Assembly (NCBI GenBank): GCA_030654015.1
Contig: JAURYI010000002.1
Coordinates: 1 to 64,000, forward strand
Direction: 5' to 3'
Length of the DNA stretch: 64,000 bases
Origin: Methylococcales bacterium
GTDB taxonomy: Bacteria > Pseudomonadota > Gammaproteobacteria > Methylococcales > Methylomonadaceae
A program made the translations under genes and the position numbers. The notes under the pieces were generated by a model. It searched no databases. It was not told where the DNA came from and saw only the letters and a list, made by a program, of their open reading frames with translations. This document shows, piece by piece, positions 1 to 9,312 of this stretch (position 1 is its first letter; each line of letters begins with the position of its first letter).

Positions 1-111
1 CTATCGCTAACCCGACCTACGATTTAATTTACTAAACTAGAAAATTTTATGTCCATGACCGAAACCCTGTAGAGCAACATCCGCGCTCATATCGAATCGA
101 ATTACCCACTG

Positions 112-1551
112 TTGTATCTGGTTACGTTTGAAGAACAACAAGCCGATGCCCTGATTACCCGCCTTGCTGCCGAAGATAAACGCAAAATTTTTGAATGGAA
201 TCTGGCGCGGGGCGTGGTGAGTTTTGACCATAAACAACCCTTAATCGACTATCAAGAGTTAGCCAAAACGCTGGAAAATTGGTTGGACGATGAATTGACA
301 CAGCATTTTTTGATTATTAAAGATGCACACTTAGCCATGCGCGATAATCCGTTGGTGGTTGCGCGGTTAAAAGCCTTAGCCAATAAATTACTGCATGATA
401 CTGACACCAATGCCACGGTGATTTTGGTGTCTTCGCAAGCCTGTATTCCGCCTGAGTTGGAAAAGTTTATTACCCTGTTTGATTTGCCGTTGCCTGATGA
501 GGAAAAAATTCGCTCGGTGATTAATGACTTTGTTGGCAAGCTGGGCGAGAGCATTGATGATAAATCGTTAGCGGATTTAACGCTGGCGTTTCGGGGTTTG
601 AGTGAACATGAAATTACTCAATTACTGTATCGCGGTTATCAGCAAGACGGTGAAATTAACAGTGATGATGTGGCGTTGGTATTAAAAGAAAAAGAACAAA
701 TTATCAAAAAATCGGGCATTCTCGATATGGTGGCAACGGCTGAACAATTGGATAATGTTGGCGGTTTAGAACAGTTAAAAACATGGCTGGAACAAAAAGC
801 CCACGTTTTGCATAATTTAAATGATGCCTTAGATTTTGGTGTGGAAGCTCCCAAAGGTGTGATGATTGTTGGAATGCCCGGTTGTGGTAAATCATTAACC
901 GCCAAAGCTACTGCGTCCTTATTTAAACTGCCCTTATTACGTTTAGATGTTGGCTCGCTCATGGGTAAATATGTCGGTGAAAGTGAATCGAATATGCGCC
1001 GTGCGTTGCAACTTGCCGAGGCAGTTAGCCCGTGTGTGTTATGGGTCGATGAATTGGAAAAAGCCTTTGTCGGTATTGGCAGTGGTGGTGCTGGTTCAGA
1101 AGTTGCTACGCGGCTGTTTGGTTATTTTTTAACGTGGATGCAGGATAAGACGGGTGCGGTGTTTGTGTTGGCGACGGCGAATGATATTTCCGCGTTGCCG
1201 CCTGAGTTGTTGCGCAAAGGGCGATTTGATGAGATTTTTTATGTCACTTTTCCAAATGCAAGTGAACGGGAAAACATTTTTGCCATTCATCTAAAAAAAC
1301 GTAAGAAAAACACCAGCGCGATTGATGTGAAAAAATTAGCCGAAAAAACCGATGGCTTTTCAGGTGCAGATATTGAAGCGGTAGTAAAAGAAGCGATTGA
1401 AATGGCATTTGTGAATAATCGTACCGCATTAACTACCGAGGGATTGATTAAGGTTATCGACAACACCCACCCGCTGAAAGTGGTGATGAAAGATAAGGTG
1501 CAGGAATACGCGGATAAGTTTGCCAATCTGAAAATTAAACCTGCATCTTAA
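112..1551 (+). CDS. AAA+ ATPase, Ycf46-like
   Basis: A single-AAA+ ATPase related to the Ycf46/FtsH-like group; the cellular substrate is not known from sequence. The C-terminal half carries Walker A (GMPGCGKS), Walker B (VLWVDELEKAF), a sensor-1 region (ATAND) and an arginine-finger region (LRKGRFDE), followed by a helical lid. The N-terminal 200 residues are the variable domain typical of this group. Reading back in the same frame, an ATG at 49 is followed by seven sense codons, a TAG at 70-72, and then codons that read smoothly into this ORF (SNIRAHIESNYPL). The natural protein therefore probably starts at 49 and is interrupted by an amber codon. TTG at 112 is only the first standard start after the stop and has no good ribosome site. 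Family assignment is firm; the start and the functional state are uncertain. Confidence 0.8.
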   Translation: MYLVTFEEQQADALITRLAAEDKRKIFEWNLARGVVSFDHKQPLIDYQELAKTLENWLDDELTQHFLIIKDAHLAMRDNPLVVARLKALANKLLHDTDTNATVILVSSQACIPPELEKFITLFDLPLPDEEKIRSVINDFVGKLGESIDDKSLADLTLAFRGLSEHEITQLLYRGYQQDGEINSDDVALVLKEKEQIIKKSGILDMVATAEQLDNVGGLEQLKTWLEQKAHVLHNLNDALDFGVEAPKGVMIVGMPGCGKSLTAKATASLFKLPLLRLDVGSLMGKYVGESESNMRRALQLAEAVSPCVLWVDELEKAFVGIGSGGAGSEVATRLFGYFLTWMQDKTGAVFVLATANDISALPPELLRKGRFDEIFYVTFPNASERENIFAIHLKKRKKNTSAIDVKKLAEKTDGFSGADIEAVVKEAIEMAFVNNRTALTTEGLIKVIDNTHPLKVVMKDKVQEYADKFANLKIKPAS

Positions 1552-1635
1552 AGATAGTCAAGCGGACTCTACTATTAAATACACTGATTAACCGTTATAA
1601 TCGCCTGTTACTTTATTCATTCAGCGAGTTACAGA

Positions 1636-2892
1636 GTGGACATTCAAGATTATATGCACCGCCTTGGGGTTCAGGCAAAACAGGCAGGGCGTGAGATTAG
1701 CCGTGCCGATGCAAACAAAAAAAATCTGGCGTTGTTAAATATTGCGGAAGCGATTGAGGGTAATCGTGCGTTGCTTGGTAGCGAAAATCAAAAAGATTTA
1801 GTCGCAGGTGAGATAAATGGCTTGGATGCCGCGTCATTGGATCGCTTGGCATTAACGCCTGCGCGTATTGATGCGATGATTGAGGGCTTGAAACAAGTCG
1901 CGGCGTTGCCTGATCCTGTCGGTGAAATTACGGATTTAAAATATCAGCCCAGCGGTATTCAGGTTGGACAAATGCGTGTGCCATTGGGTGTTATCGGCAT
2001 TATTTATGAGTCGCGACCTAATGTGACGGTGGATGCGGCGGCGTTGTGTTTGAAGTCGGGCAATGCCTGTATTTTACGCGGCGGTTCAGAGGCGATTCAT
2101 TCTAATCGTGCGATTGCCAACTGTATTACTGAGGGTTTACAAGCCGCTGGTTTACCTGTTGCGGCAGTGCAGATTGTTGAAACGACTGACCGCGCGGCGG
2201 TTGGTGCGCTGATTACGCTTAATGATTATGTGGATGTTATCGTGCCACGCGGCGGCAAAAGTTTGATTGAGCGCATTTCTAAAGAAGCGACAATTCCTGT
2301 CATTAAGCATCTGGATGGTATTTGTCATGTGTATATTGATGACACGGCGGATATAGACAAAGCGGTTGCCATTGCGATGAATGCGAAAACTCACCGTTAT
2401 GGGGTGTGCAATGCAATGGAAACCTTATTAGTCGCAGAACATATTGCTACCAAAGTGCTGCCCATTTTGGCTGAGCAGTATCGCGCTAAAGAGGTGGAGT
2501 TGCGCGGTTGTGCAAAAACTTGTTCTTTGCTTCCCGATTGTCTTCGTGCCTCGGAAACCGATTGGCAAACCGAATACCTCGCGCCGATTTTGTCGATTAA
2601 AATCGTGACGGATATTGATGAAGCGATTGCGCATATCAATCAATACAGCTCTGCGCATACTGAATCTATTGTGACTGAAAATTACACCTTGGCGCGACGT
2701 TTTCTGCGTGAAGTCGATTCCAGTTCAGTCATGGTCAATGCGTCTACCCGTTTTGCCGATGGTTTTGAATACGGTTTAGGGGCAGAAATCGGTATCAGTA
2801 CCGATAAGCTCCATGCACGCGGCCCAGTTGGTTTAACGGGACTTACGTCATTAAAATATATCGTCTTGGGTGATGGGCATATTCGGCAGTGA
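1636..2892 (+). CDS. proA: Gamma-glutamyl phosphate reductase (glutamate-5-semialdehyde dehydrogenase)
   Basis: Catalyses the NADPH-dependent reduction of gamma-glutamyl phosphate to glutamate-5-semialdehyde, the second step of proline synthesis, in the cytoplasm. The 418 residues match the usual family length. The catalytic cysteine sits in the conserved context [13 protein letters not shown], and [13 protein letters not shown] is the family NADP-domain signature. The start codon is GTG at 1636. The gene overlaps nadD by four bases (GTGA), so the two are probably translationally coupled. proB is not next to it, so the first step of the pathway must be encoded elsewhere. Confidence 0.96.
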   Translation: MDIQDYMHRLGVQAKQAGREISRADANKKNLALLNIAEAIEGNRALLGSENQKDLVAGEINGLDAASLDRLALTPARIDAMIEGLKQVAALPDPVGEITDLKYQPSGIQVGQMRVPLGVIGIIYESRPNVTVDAAALCLKSGNACILRGGSEAIHSNRAIANCITEGLQAAGLPVAAVQIVETTDRAAVGALITLNDYVDVIVPRGGKSLIERISKEATIPVIKHLDGICHVYIDDTADIDKAVAIAMNAKTHRYGVCNAMETLLVAEHIATKVLPILAEQYRAKEVELRGCAKTCSLLPDCLRASETDWQTEYLAPILSIKIVTDIDEAIAHINQYSSAHTESIVTENYTLARRFLREVDSSSVMVNASTRFADGFEYGLGAEIGISTDKLHARGPVGLTGLTSLKYIVLGDGHIRQ

Positions 2893-3512
2893 TAGGCATA
2901 TTCGGCGGCACATTCGACCCGATACATTACGGGCATTTGCGTTCCGCGTTAGAAGCACAAGAGATTTTTGGTTTAACGGAAGTACGTTTTATTCCCAGCG
3001 CGACTCCGCCGCACCGCGCGCAACCAGCGACCAGTGCAGAAATGCGCCGCGATATGGTCGCACTGGCGATACAAGCGCAAGCCAGTTTTATCTGTGATTC
3101 CAGAGAACTTGAGCGGGATGGCAAGTCGTATATGGTTGATACGCTGGCATCATTACGGCAGGATTTTCCCGACCAGCCACTGTTATTATTTATCGGTACG
3201 GATGCGTTTAATCAGTTGACCAGTTGGCATCAATGGCAACGACTGTTTGATTTTGCCCATGTGGTTGTTATGACAAGACCCAGCTTTACCCGCCAACCAC
3301 TCGATGATTTTTTTATCGCCCGCCATACGGAAGACCCGACAACATTGGCAAACACACGCGCAGGAAAATTATATTTTCAAGCCATTACCCAGCTGGACAT
3401 ATCGGCAACTGCGATACGTCAGTTGATTGCCCGACAGCGTAGTCCACGCTTTTTATTACCCGATGCGGTAGTAGATTACATTACACACAACCAGCTTTAC
3501 GAGACGAATTAG
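2889..3512 (+). CDS. nadD: Nicotinate-nucleotide adenylyltransferase
   Basis: Transfers AMP from ATP to nicotinate mononucleotide to form deamido-NAD in NAD synthesis. The N-terminus has the nucleotidyltransferase signature [14 protein letters not shown], and the C-terminal ISATAIR motif supplies the second nucleotide-binding segment. The length of 207 residues is normal. It starts with GTG inside the end of proA and is followed after 23 bases by rsfS. The nadD-rsfS order is common in proteobacteria, which supports both calls. Confidence 0.96.
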   Translation: MIGIFGGTFDPIHYGHLRSALEAQEIFGLTEVRFIPSATPPHRAQPATSAEMRRDMVALAIQAQASFICDSRELERDGKSYMVDTLASLRQDFPDQPLLLFIGTDAFNQLTSWHQWQRLFDFAHVVVMTRPSFTRQPLDDFFIARHTEDPTTLANTRAGKLYFQAITQLDISATAIRQLIARQRSPRFLLPDAVVDYITHNQLYETN

Positions 3513-3535
3513 TCTCATTATTTATCAGGAAAACT

Positions 3536-3856
3536 ATGTACACAGAACAATTGTTGAAACTCGTCCAAGACGTTTTAGATGACCGTAAGGGTCAAGGCAT
3601 CGTCACTATGGACGTGCGCGATAAAACCAGCTTTACCGATTACATGGTGCTGGTCACAGGCACATCTGACCGTCATTTGAAATCGTTATGTTCTTATGTC
3701 GAAGAAAAAGCCAAAGAAGACGGATTTAAACCCTTAGGCACAGAAGGCGATTTAGGCTCGGATTGGATATTATTGGATTTGGGCGATGTGATTGTTCACG
3801 CCATGACTGCACAAGCGCGTGAGTATTATCAGCTTGAAAAGTTGTGGATGGTGTAA
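3536..3856 (+). CDS. rsfS: Ribosomal silencing factor RsfS
   Basis: RsfS (YbeB/Iojap) binds ribosomal protein L14 and blocks subunit joining when nutrients are short. The 106-residue protein contains the family core, including TSFTDYMVLVTGTSDRH and the C-terminal GDVIVHAMTAQAREYY segment. A ribosome site (AGGA) lies just ahead of the ATG. It is the third gene of the proA-nadD-rsfS run. The usual next gene, rlmH, is absent; a large palindrome follows instead. Confidence 0.95.
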   Translation: MYTEQLLKLVQDVLDDRKGQGIVTMDVRDKTSFTDYMVLVTGTSDRHLKSLCSYVEEKAKEDGFKPLGTEGDLGSDWILLDLGDVIVHAMTAQAREYYQLEKLWMV

Positions 3857-3862
3857 GTAATT

Positions 3863-3978
3863 GTAGGTCGGAATAAGAGCGTCCAAGCGATAGCGCAGGA
3901 CGGGCGTTTCCGACATCGCGCGAGTTTGTCGGAAACGTCTTATTTCGCTATCGCTCAATAAGGCTTATTCCGACTTAC
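3863..3978. repeat. Long palindromic intergenic element, family GGAATAAG/CTTATTCC
   Basis: The ends are complementary (GTAGGTCGGAATAAG at the left, CTTATTCCGACTTAC at the right). Inside are further complementary pairs, CAAGCGATAGCG against CGCTATCGCT and GTTTCCGACA against TGTCGGAAAC. A diverged copy of the same design lies at 54695-54815. It sits between the 3' ends of two convergent genes and may act as a bidirectional terminator. Confidence 0.8.
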
Positions 3979-4005
3979 ATGACTATCTTGTTGTTAGTAT
4001 TGTTG

Positions 4006-4842
4006 TTACGTTTTTAACGCAGTGAGTACAACGACAGCTATTTCTGGCGGCACTCTAAATCTAACTGGCAAAATGCTGGTGCCGATGCCTGTCGTAACGA
4101 ACATATTACCGCCGCCTTCTGATATATGCCCTATGGCGAATTTTTCGCCATACCGAGAAGGCACAATTAAGCGACCTAACACAGGTAAATTGACTTGCCC
4201 GCCATGCGTATGCCCTGCAAAAGTCAGTGCAATTCTATTAGGCAGCTCATAAAAAATATCTGGATTATGCGTAAAGGCAAGCACTGTGGCGGTATCGGGA
4301 ATAGGGCGTAAGGCTTTGTTTATATCATGTTGCCCCATCCAGTAATCGCCTATCCCTGCTAACCAAAAATCACAACTGCCGTTTTGAATGTTTATCGCCG
4401 CATTATCTAACAGTGGAATGCCTTCTTGTTTAAACGCCGCCTGTACACGAGGTGCGCTGTACCACCAATCGTGATTGCCCAATACGGCATACACACCTAA
4501 TTTTGCGGTTAAACTTTTCAGTTCATGCGCGATAGGCTCAGGTCTTACGAACGTGCCGCCCATGACTTCATGGATAACATAATCACCCGCTAATAAAATT
4601 AAATCAGGATGCAGAGCATTTGTCGCTTCAACAACTTTCACTAAGTTATTAAGGTTATTGTGCGGAGAACCGACGTGTAAATCAGACAGGATGACAATTT
4701 TTAAGCCATCACATTGTTGAGACCAATGGGGTAGTGTAATGTCTGTTTTTGTGGTGATAAAGCGGGAGGGTTCAAACCAAAAAGCCCATAACGCTAGTAT
4801 TAAGATGAGTGCTAATGATGAGAGTAGTAAGGTGATTTTCAT
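4006..4842 (-). CDS. Membrane-anchored metallophosphoesterase (YkuE-like)
   Basis: A calcineurin-like metallophosphoesterase with one N-terminal membrane segment (residues 4-22), so the catalytic domain probably faces the periplasm. The metal-binding motifs appear in order: DLHVGSPH, AGDYV, GNHDWW, an isolated histidine in FTHNPD, and GHTHGGQ. The 278 residues and this layout fit the YkuE/YaeI group, some members of which hydrolyse UDP-sugar lipids; the substrate here is unknown. It is transcribed alone, separated from btuM by a palindromic repeat. Confidence 0.88.
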   Translation of the reverse strand: MKITLLLSSLALILILALWAFWFEPSRFITTKTDITLPHWSQQCDGLKIVILSDLHVGSPHNNLNNLVKVVEATNALHPDLILLAGDYVIHEVMGGTFVRPEPIAHELKSLTAKLGVYAVLGNHDWWYSAPRVQAAFKQEGIPLLDNAAINIQNGSCDFWLAGIGDYWMGQHDINKALRPIPDTATVLAFTHNPDIFYELPNRIALTFAGHTHGGQVNLPVLGRLIVPSRYGEKFAIGHISEGGGNMFVTTGIGTSILPVRFRVPPEIAVVVLTALKT

Positions 4843-4863
4843 TATGTCTTATGAAGTAGCGGG

Positions 4864-4946
4864 GTAGGTTGGGTTGCCGTCTTTTTGGCAACCCAACATT
4901 TACCGTGTAATTCGTTGGGTTGCGAAAGAGCCGCAACCCAACCTAC
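4864..4946. repeat. GTAGGTTGGGTTGC palindromic repeat
   Basis: Four related segments alternate in orientation: GTAGGTTGGGTTGCC, GGCAACCCAAC, GTTGGGTTGC and GCAACCCAACCTAC. They can form one long stem or two short hairpins. The element fills the space between btuM and the phosphoesterase, both transcribed leftward. No open frame of interest crosses it. Confidence 0.8.
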
Positions 4947-4951
4947 ACACA

Positions 4952-5527
4952 CTAAACCGCTTTATGAGCCATCAAAGCAGGTAATGCTTTAACTAACTTA
5001 ATTACCAGCAAGCCGAACGCGCCATAACACAATGCGGCACTGACGTAAGGTGGATAGTATTGCAGTACACGCGAGCTGTATTGCGCCCATGAAGCATCAG
5101 GATAACGACCTGACAGCAGATAGAAACTGCCGTTAGAAATTAAAAATGCGGTTGACGTTGCCAATAGCATTACACCCATAGATAACAAAATTTCATTGGC
5201 AGTCAGGGTTTTGAATGTTGCGCAGAAGCTACCTGCAAACCATAAAACTGCGTAAGTTGGAATCAAAAATAGGTAGGCAGGTGACACGCAAAATGCACTG
5301 ACGCTAAAATGGGTAATCGCCACATAATCAATCACTGCCGCTTCCAGCATTAAAAATCCCAGTAACCACCAGCGACGTGCAAAAACCAAACCTGCTAAAA
5401 AGAATACGGCTAATGACGCATCGGGCAAGGAAAACGCATCACCAAAATGATGAAAGCGCGTTAATGCCATCAGGGCAATCAGCGGCAGAGTGAGCGTTTG
5501 CGCTGATAACCATTGTTTTGTATTCAT
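4952..5527 (-). CDS. btuM: BtuM-type cobalamin transporter
   Basis: A 191-residue hydrophobic protein with about six membrane segments. Near the N-terminus it has ALTRFHHF and DASLAVFFLAG, then DYVAITHFSVSAFCVSPAY. These match the proteobacterial solitary S-component BtuM, which carries vitamin B12 across the inner membrane and removes cyanide through a cysteine ligand (Cys80 in the Thiobacillus denitrificans protein). The cysteine here is also residue 80. It lies directly downstream of btuB and its cobalamin riboswitch, on the same strand, which supports the call. No ECF energising module or BtuCDF genes are nearby. Confidence 0.85.
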   Translation of the reverse strand: MNTKQWLSAQTLTLPLIALMALTRFHHFGDAFSLPDASLAVFFLAGLVFARRWWLLGFLMLEAAVIDYVAITHFSVSAFCVSPAYLFLIPTYAVLWFAGSFCATFKTLTANEILLSMGVMLLATSTAFLISNGSFYLLSGRYPDASWAQYSSRVLQYYPPYVSAALCYGAFGLLVIKLVKALPALMAHKAV

Positions 5528-5562
5528 AGGGGGGTCTCCAAAAAGTGTGGGATAACTATTTA

Positions 5563-5595
5563 ACGACTGCCAGTCCTTAAAGGATTGGCAGTCGT
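5563..5595. repeat. Hairpin repeat ACGACTGCCAG/CTGGCAGTCGT type
   Basis: A near-perfect hairpin (ACGACTGCCAGTCCTT paired with AAGGATTGGCAGTCGT) between btuB and btuM. A decayed relative (GACTGCCCGTTCTTGAAGG, then ATTGCCAGTC) is at about 35068-35106. Here it could stabilise the btuB transcript end or weaken read-through into btuM. Confidence 0.75.
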
Positions 5596-5607
5596 GATAG
5601 TAAAAAA

Positions 5608-7461
5608 TTAGTTATTAAAATGAACTGAAACAAAAAAGTTTCTCTCAGCGGTATTATAACCGCTCACGGTTTGATATTTGTTATCCAGTGCATTATTCAG
5701 CTTAACATCAAACTGCCAGTTTTTATTTAAGTGGTACGCCGTGCGTAAATCAACGGTGATATAACCGCCAACACGGGTTTTATTGGCAACATCATCATAA
5801 CGATAATCTTGTGCCACCACCTGAGTACCGACATCAAAATCGCCAAAACTTCGTGATAAATCAAAGCCTAAGGTTTGATTGGCGCGGCGTGGCAGACGTA
5901 AATTAGTGATGCGATTTTTCGGGCTTAATAAGCTCATGTTTAATTTAGCATTCCAACCCAGTATTTGGGTGCCGATTTCTGCTTCTAAGCCATCTAATTG
6001 CGCTTTACCGATATTTTCTGAGGTTAATGCAAAGGTTTTTGGATTGGTCACAACCGCGATTAAGTTATCAATATCAGTATGGTAGGCGCGTAATTCCCAT
6101 TGTACCGACTCGTGATCGCCTGCTAAACCGACTTCAACGGATTTAGAGGTTTCTGCTTGTAGATTAGGATTACCAAAGTTAGGAAAATACAATTGATTAA
6201 AGGTTGGGGCTTTAAAGGCATTACCGAAATTGGCAAACGTGCTGATGCTGTCATTGCCTTTGCCATAATGCCAGTTATCGCGCCAGCCGATACTGCCTGT
6301 CACGGCATTACCAAAGGCTTGATTTTTATCCCAACGAATCGAGGCATTTAAAAAATGGTCGTCCCAAAAACGGCTGTGCAATTCGGTAAATACGCCGACA
6401 TCATAACGCGAGCTTTCGTTGTATTGAGTCGTGCCGCTCACTTCATCCAAGCGGTAATCTGAACCGACCAGCACTTGATGTGCATCGGTTATCTGGAATT
6501 GATTCAACCAGCTGGCATTCCAGCGCGTGGTGTCAAAGCGGGAAGAAAACACACCTTTAGGGGTGAATTGATCACCCCAATCTAAACTTTGCCCTAACCG
6601 AACAGTGGAACGCCAATTATCCATTATATCGGTGGCGAGCGTTGTACCTGCAACCTGTTCGATAAATTCAGTTTTATTAACGGTATTACCGTCATATTCA
6701 TTTTTGCCCTGCGCACGGGTAAAAAAGGCTTCAATATCGGTGTTATGAGCATCAAAATGATGCCCGACTCGCGCATTGACCGCCGCGTTGGTATAACCAT
6801 CGCGGTCTGGCTGATTGATGCCGAATCGACCTGATGTCGGTTGCTGGACATTAAAGCCTTGCGAACCAAAGCCAGATGAACCGACGGTATACCAAGTATT
6901 ATCCACTTTGCCACTGACTGTACCTGACACGCGATAAGTATCATAAGAACCGCCACCTGCGTCTATGACGATACTGGGCTTCTCTTTTTGCTCGCCTTTA
7001 CGGGTAAAAATCTGAATCACACCGCCGATGGCTTCTGAACCGTATAAACTGGAATTTGGCCCACGGGTAATTTCCACGCGCTCAACTTGGTCTAAGGGAA
7101 TAAACTCAAACGGTGATGTGCCTGTGGTGGCTGAACCGACTTTAACGCCATCAATTAGCACTAAGATATGGTCGGAATTGGTGCCACGCATAAACACGCT
7201 GGAATTTTTACCGTAACCGCCTGTTTGCGTTATATCAATACCTGCACTGCCGCGTAATAATTCAGGCACGGTTCTGACTTGTAGACGGTCAATGTCTTTG
7301 CGGGTGTACACGGTGGAAGCAGTGGCTAATTGATTTCTAGCGGTTTCTGAACGTGTCGCGGTAACGACTACATCAGGTAAAGGTTCTACTGGGGTGTCTT
7401 GTGAAAATGCGGGGGTATTAAAACCCGCAAGCAATAAGGAACTGGCGATAATTTTTTGCAT
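5608..7461 (-). CDS. btuB: TonB-dependent vitamin B12 receptor
   Basis: An outer-membrane beta-barrel receptor for cobalamin. It has a signal peptide (residues 1-20, ending AFSQ), a TonB-box-like DVVVTAT, and a plug domain with MRGTNSDHILVLIDGVKVG and the ITRGPNSSLYGSEAIGGVIQI signature. A 22-strand barrel of about 480 residues follows, ending in the aromatic-rich NFFVSVHFNN that suits BAM recognition. The 617 residues are typical of BtuB. Expression is predicted to be switched off by B12 through the riboswitch upstream. It forms an uptake unit with btuM. Confidence 0.95.
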   Translation of the reverse strand: MQKIIASSLLLAGFNTPAFSQDTPVEPLPDVVVTATRSETARNQLATASTVYTRKDIDRLQVRTVPELLRGSAGIDITQTGGYGKNSSVFMRGTNSDHILVLIDGVKVGSATTGTSPFEFIPLDQVERVEITRGPNSSLYGSEAIGGVIQIFTRKGEQKEKPSIVIDAGGGSYDTYRVSGTVSGKVDNTWYTVGSSGFGSQGFNVQQPTSGRFGINQPDRDGYTNAAVNARVGHHFDAHNTDIEAFFTRAQGKNEYDGNTVNKTEFIEQVAGTTLATDIMDNWRSTVRLGQSLDWGDQFTPKGVFSSRFDTTRWNASWLNQFQITDAHQVLVGSDYRLDEVSGTTQYNESSRYDVGVFTELHSRFWDDHFLNASIRWDKNQAFGNAVTGSIGWRDNWHYGKGNDSISTFANFGNAFKAPTFNQLYFPNFGNPNLQAETSKSVEVGLAGDHESVQWELRAYHTDIDNLIAVVTNPKTFALTSENIGKAQLDGLEAEIGTQILGWNAKLNMSLLSPKNRITNLRLPRRANQTLGFDLSRSFGDFDVGTQVVAQDYRYDDVANKTRVGGYITVDLRTAYHLNKNWQFDVKLNNALDNKYQTVSGYNTAERNFFVSVHFNN

Positions 7462-7591
7462 GATTGTCCTCTGCGCCGCCCGCGCATGATGAGTAGGTAT
7501 TTGACAACGGAGGACGAGAAAACGAAAGCGGACAGAGAACAGCGGTCTAATTTCGATAGCACAGCCCTCCGCTGTCCCGAATGTACTTTTA

Positions 7592-7775
7592 GGCCGGTCT
7601 CCGGGCTGTTAAGTGGCTTGCGCCTGAATCATCACCTTCCCATGCGTAAACACAGTGGCATACTAATGACTCTTTACTTAATTACCGTTGCGGGGGCAGC
7701 GTCGGCTTATACCGACTTCCCGTTTAATCAATTGATGTGAACCATCGCTTGAACCTGAAAGCAAGCGGCGATTAT
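7592..7775 (-). promoter_or_regulatory. Cobalamin riboswitch
   Basis: Read on the minus strand, the leader of btuB contains the class I cobalamin aptamer landmarks in order: a GGGAAGTCGGT arm pairing with GCCGAC, CCCCCGCAACGG, GCCACTG, GGGAAGGTG, and the B12 box AGCCCGGAGACCGGCC. After the B12 box, ACAGCGG and CCGCTGT can pair, a possible expression platform before the GAGGA ribosome site of btuB. Ligand binding is expected to reduce btuB (and btuM) expression. The exact 5' limit is approximate. Confidence 0.95.
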
Positions 7776-7800
7776 AAGGATGTGTCGTAATAAAGCAACA

Positions 7801-8616
7801 TTATTTTTGACATTCGCAACAAAAAACCGTGGAGCGATTCGCCAAGCGCACCTCTTGTAGCGGCTGTTGACAGGTCACACATGGCAAGTTTTTACGCCCG
7901 TAAACGCGCAATTGCTGTTGAAAATAACCCGCCTTACCCGATTCGTTGACAAAATCACGCAAGGTTGTGCCGCCTTGTTCAATCGCGTTGCTTAACACCC
8001 TTTTGATGCACTCAATCAAGCGTTGGCAATCATCCAAATCCAACGTTCCCGCGTGGCGTGTAGGCAATAAGCCTGCCATGAATAACGCTTCATTGGCATA
8101 AATATTACCGACACCGACGACGATATGACTGTTCATGATGAACGATTTGACAGGCACTTTACGGTTACGCGACAGCTGAAACAGTAATTCGCCGTTACAC
8201 GCTTCCGATAACGGCTCAACGCCTAAACTTTTTAGTAATTTGTGTTCATTCGCGACTTCTTTCGTCCACAACACCGCGCCAAATCGTCGTGGATCGTTAT
8301 AACGCAACACCGTACCATCCGTAAAAAGTATATCAATGTGATCGTGTTTAGCCGCTTCCTGATCGGTAGTGACAAGTCGCAAACTGCCCGACATTCCCAA
8401 ATGCACCAGCAATGTGCCGCCGTTCGTCACCAATAACAGATACTTGGCGCGGCGTGTTACCGAACGAATCGTTAAGCCTGCTAAATCGACAGCCAAGGTT
8501 TTAGACACAGGCCAGCGCAATCTGGGCTGGCGCACCAGCACTTGGTTAATCGTTTGACCGATGATATGCGGCGCGATACCACGACAAATTGTTTCAACTT
8601 CGGGTAATTCAGGCAT
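7801..8616 (-). CDS. mutM: Formamidopyrimidine-DNA glycosylase
   Basis: Removes 8-oxoguanine and formamidopyrimidines from DNA and nicks the AP site. The N-terminus MPELPEVETI supplies the catalytic Pro2 and Glu3, which fixes the start codon. The conserved NIYANEALF helix and the C-terminal zinc finger (CVTC and CCEC) are present. The 271 residues match the family. It is transcribed on the same strand as the lipoprotein upstream but with an ordinary gap. Confidence 0.97.
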   Translation of the reverse strand: MPELPEVETICRGIAPHIIGQTINQVLVRQPRLRWPVSKTLAVDLAGLTIRSVTRRAKYLLLVTNGGTLLVHLGMSGSLRLVTTDQEAAKHDHIDILFTDGTVLRYNDPRRFGAVLWTKEVANEHKLLKSLGVEPLSEACNGELLFQLSRNRKVPVKSFIMNSHIVVGVGNIYANEALFMAGLLPTRHAGTLDLDDCQRLIECIKRVLSNAIEQGGTTLRDFVNESGKAGYFQQQLRVYGRKNLPCVTCQQPLQEVRLANRSTVFCCECQK

Positions 8617-8657
8617 GGCGATTTTAGGGTGTTAACGTTTACGAGTAGTGAGGTTGC

Positions 8658-9080
8658 TTATTTGGTTTTTACCGCATCTTCTGATTTTGAAATAACCACC
8701 GAATAACATTCCACTACACTTTCCATATAATTAGAATGCGCTTTAGCGAGTGCTTCGGGTGAACCAAAATCGGTGCGTAATTGCTCCATTACCGCCTTTT
8801 GATCGGTGGTTGATTTCGGGTCTTGCGGTGTTGCTAAACTTAACATTTTTGTATAGTTGCGATAAGCCGTTAAACGTGTCGGATCAAGTGCAAAAATGCC
8901 CGGCATTTTGTCGGATGTTTGTGCTACTACGCACTTCACCATATCTTCAGGGGCGATTTTATAATCCTTAATGTCTTGTTCTTTCTGCATTTGTTCTAAT
9001 ACAGCTTGTTCATATTGATTTTTATCCGCACACGCGGTGAGCAATAAGGCGCAGAGAATAATCAGTGATTTTTTTTTCAT
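8658..9080 (-). CDS. Small predicted lipoprotein, unknown function
   Basis: A 140-residue protein with a lipoprotein signal (MKKKSLIILCALLLTAC, lipobox LTAC, acylated Cys17). The mature part is mostly helical and has one cysteine pair (CVVAQ and ECYSV) that could form a disulfide in the periplasm. I do not recognise the family. It lies 41 bases upstream of mutM on the same strand, so the two may share a transcript. Confidence 0.75.
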   Translation of the reverse strand: MKKKSLIILCALLLTACADKNQYEQAVLEQMQKEQDIKDYKIAPEDMVKCVVAQTSDKMPGIFALDPTRLTAYRNYTKMLSLATPQDPKSTTDQKAVMEQLRTDFGSPEALAKAHSNYMESVVECYSVVISKSEDAVKTK

Positions 9081-9312
9081 GGTATGACCGTTGTTGGTTT
9101 AAAAAACATAGAGACGCTGCATTGCAACGTCTGGTTTGGGTCGATTGCATATAGTTCACAATCAATAAAATAATGGGTGGTTCTAAATACTGAGTGATGT
9201 TTATATTTTCGATAGCGAGGAGTTCAAACCTAGGTTTGTACTCCAATTACTCAATGTTCATCACTACCAGATTTTGAAATAGCGTTTAACACTAATGACC
9301 TGCTCCTCTTTT

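Noticed and set aside
7456-7740. 94-codon plus-strand frame upstream of btuB
   Set aside because: It lies across the cobalamin riboswitch, whose conserved elements fully explain the sequence on the other strand.
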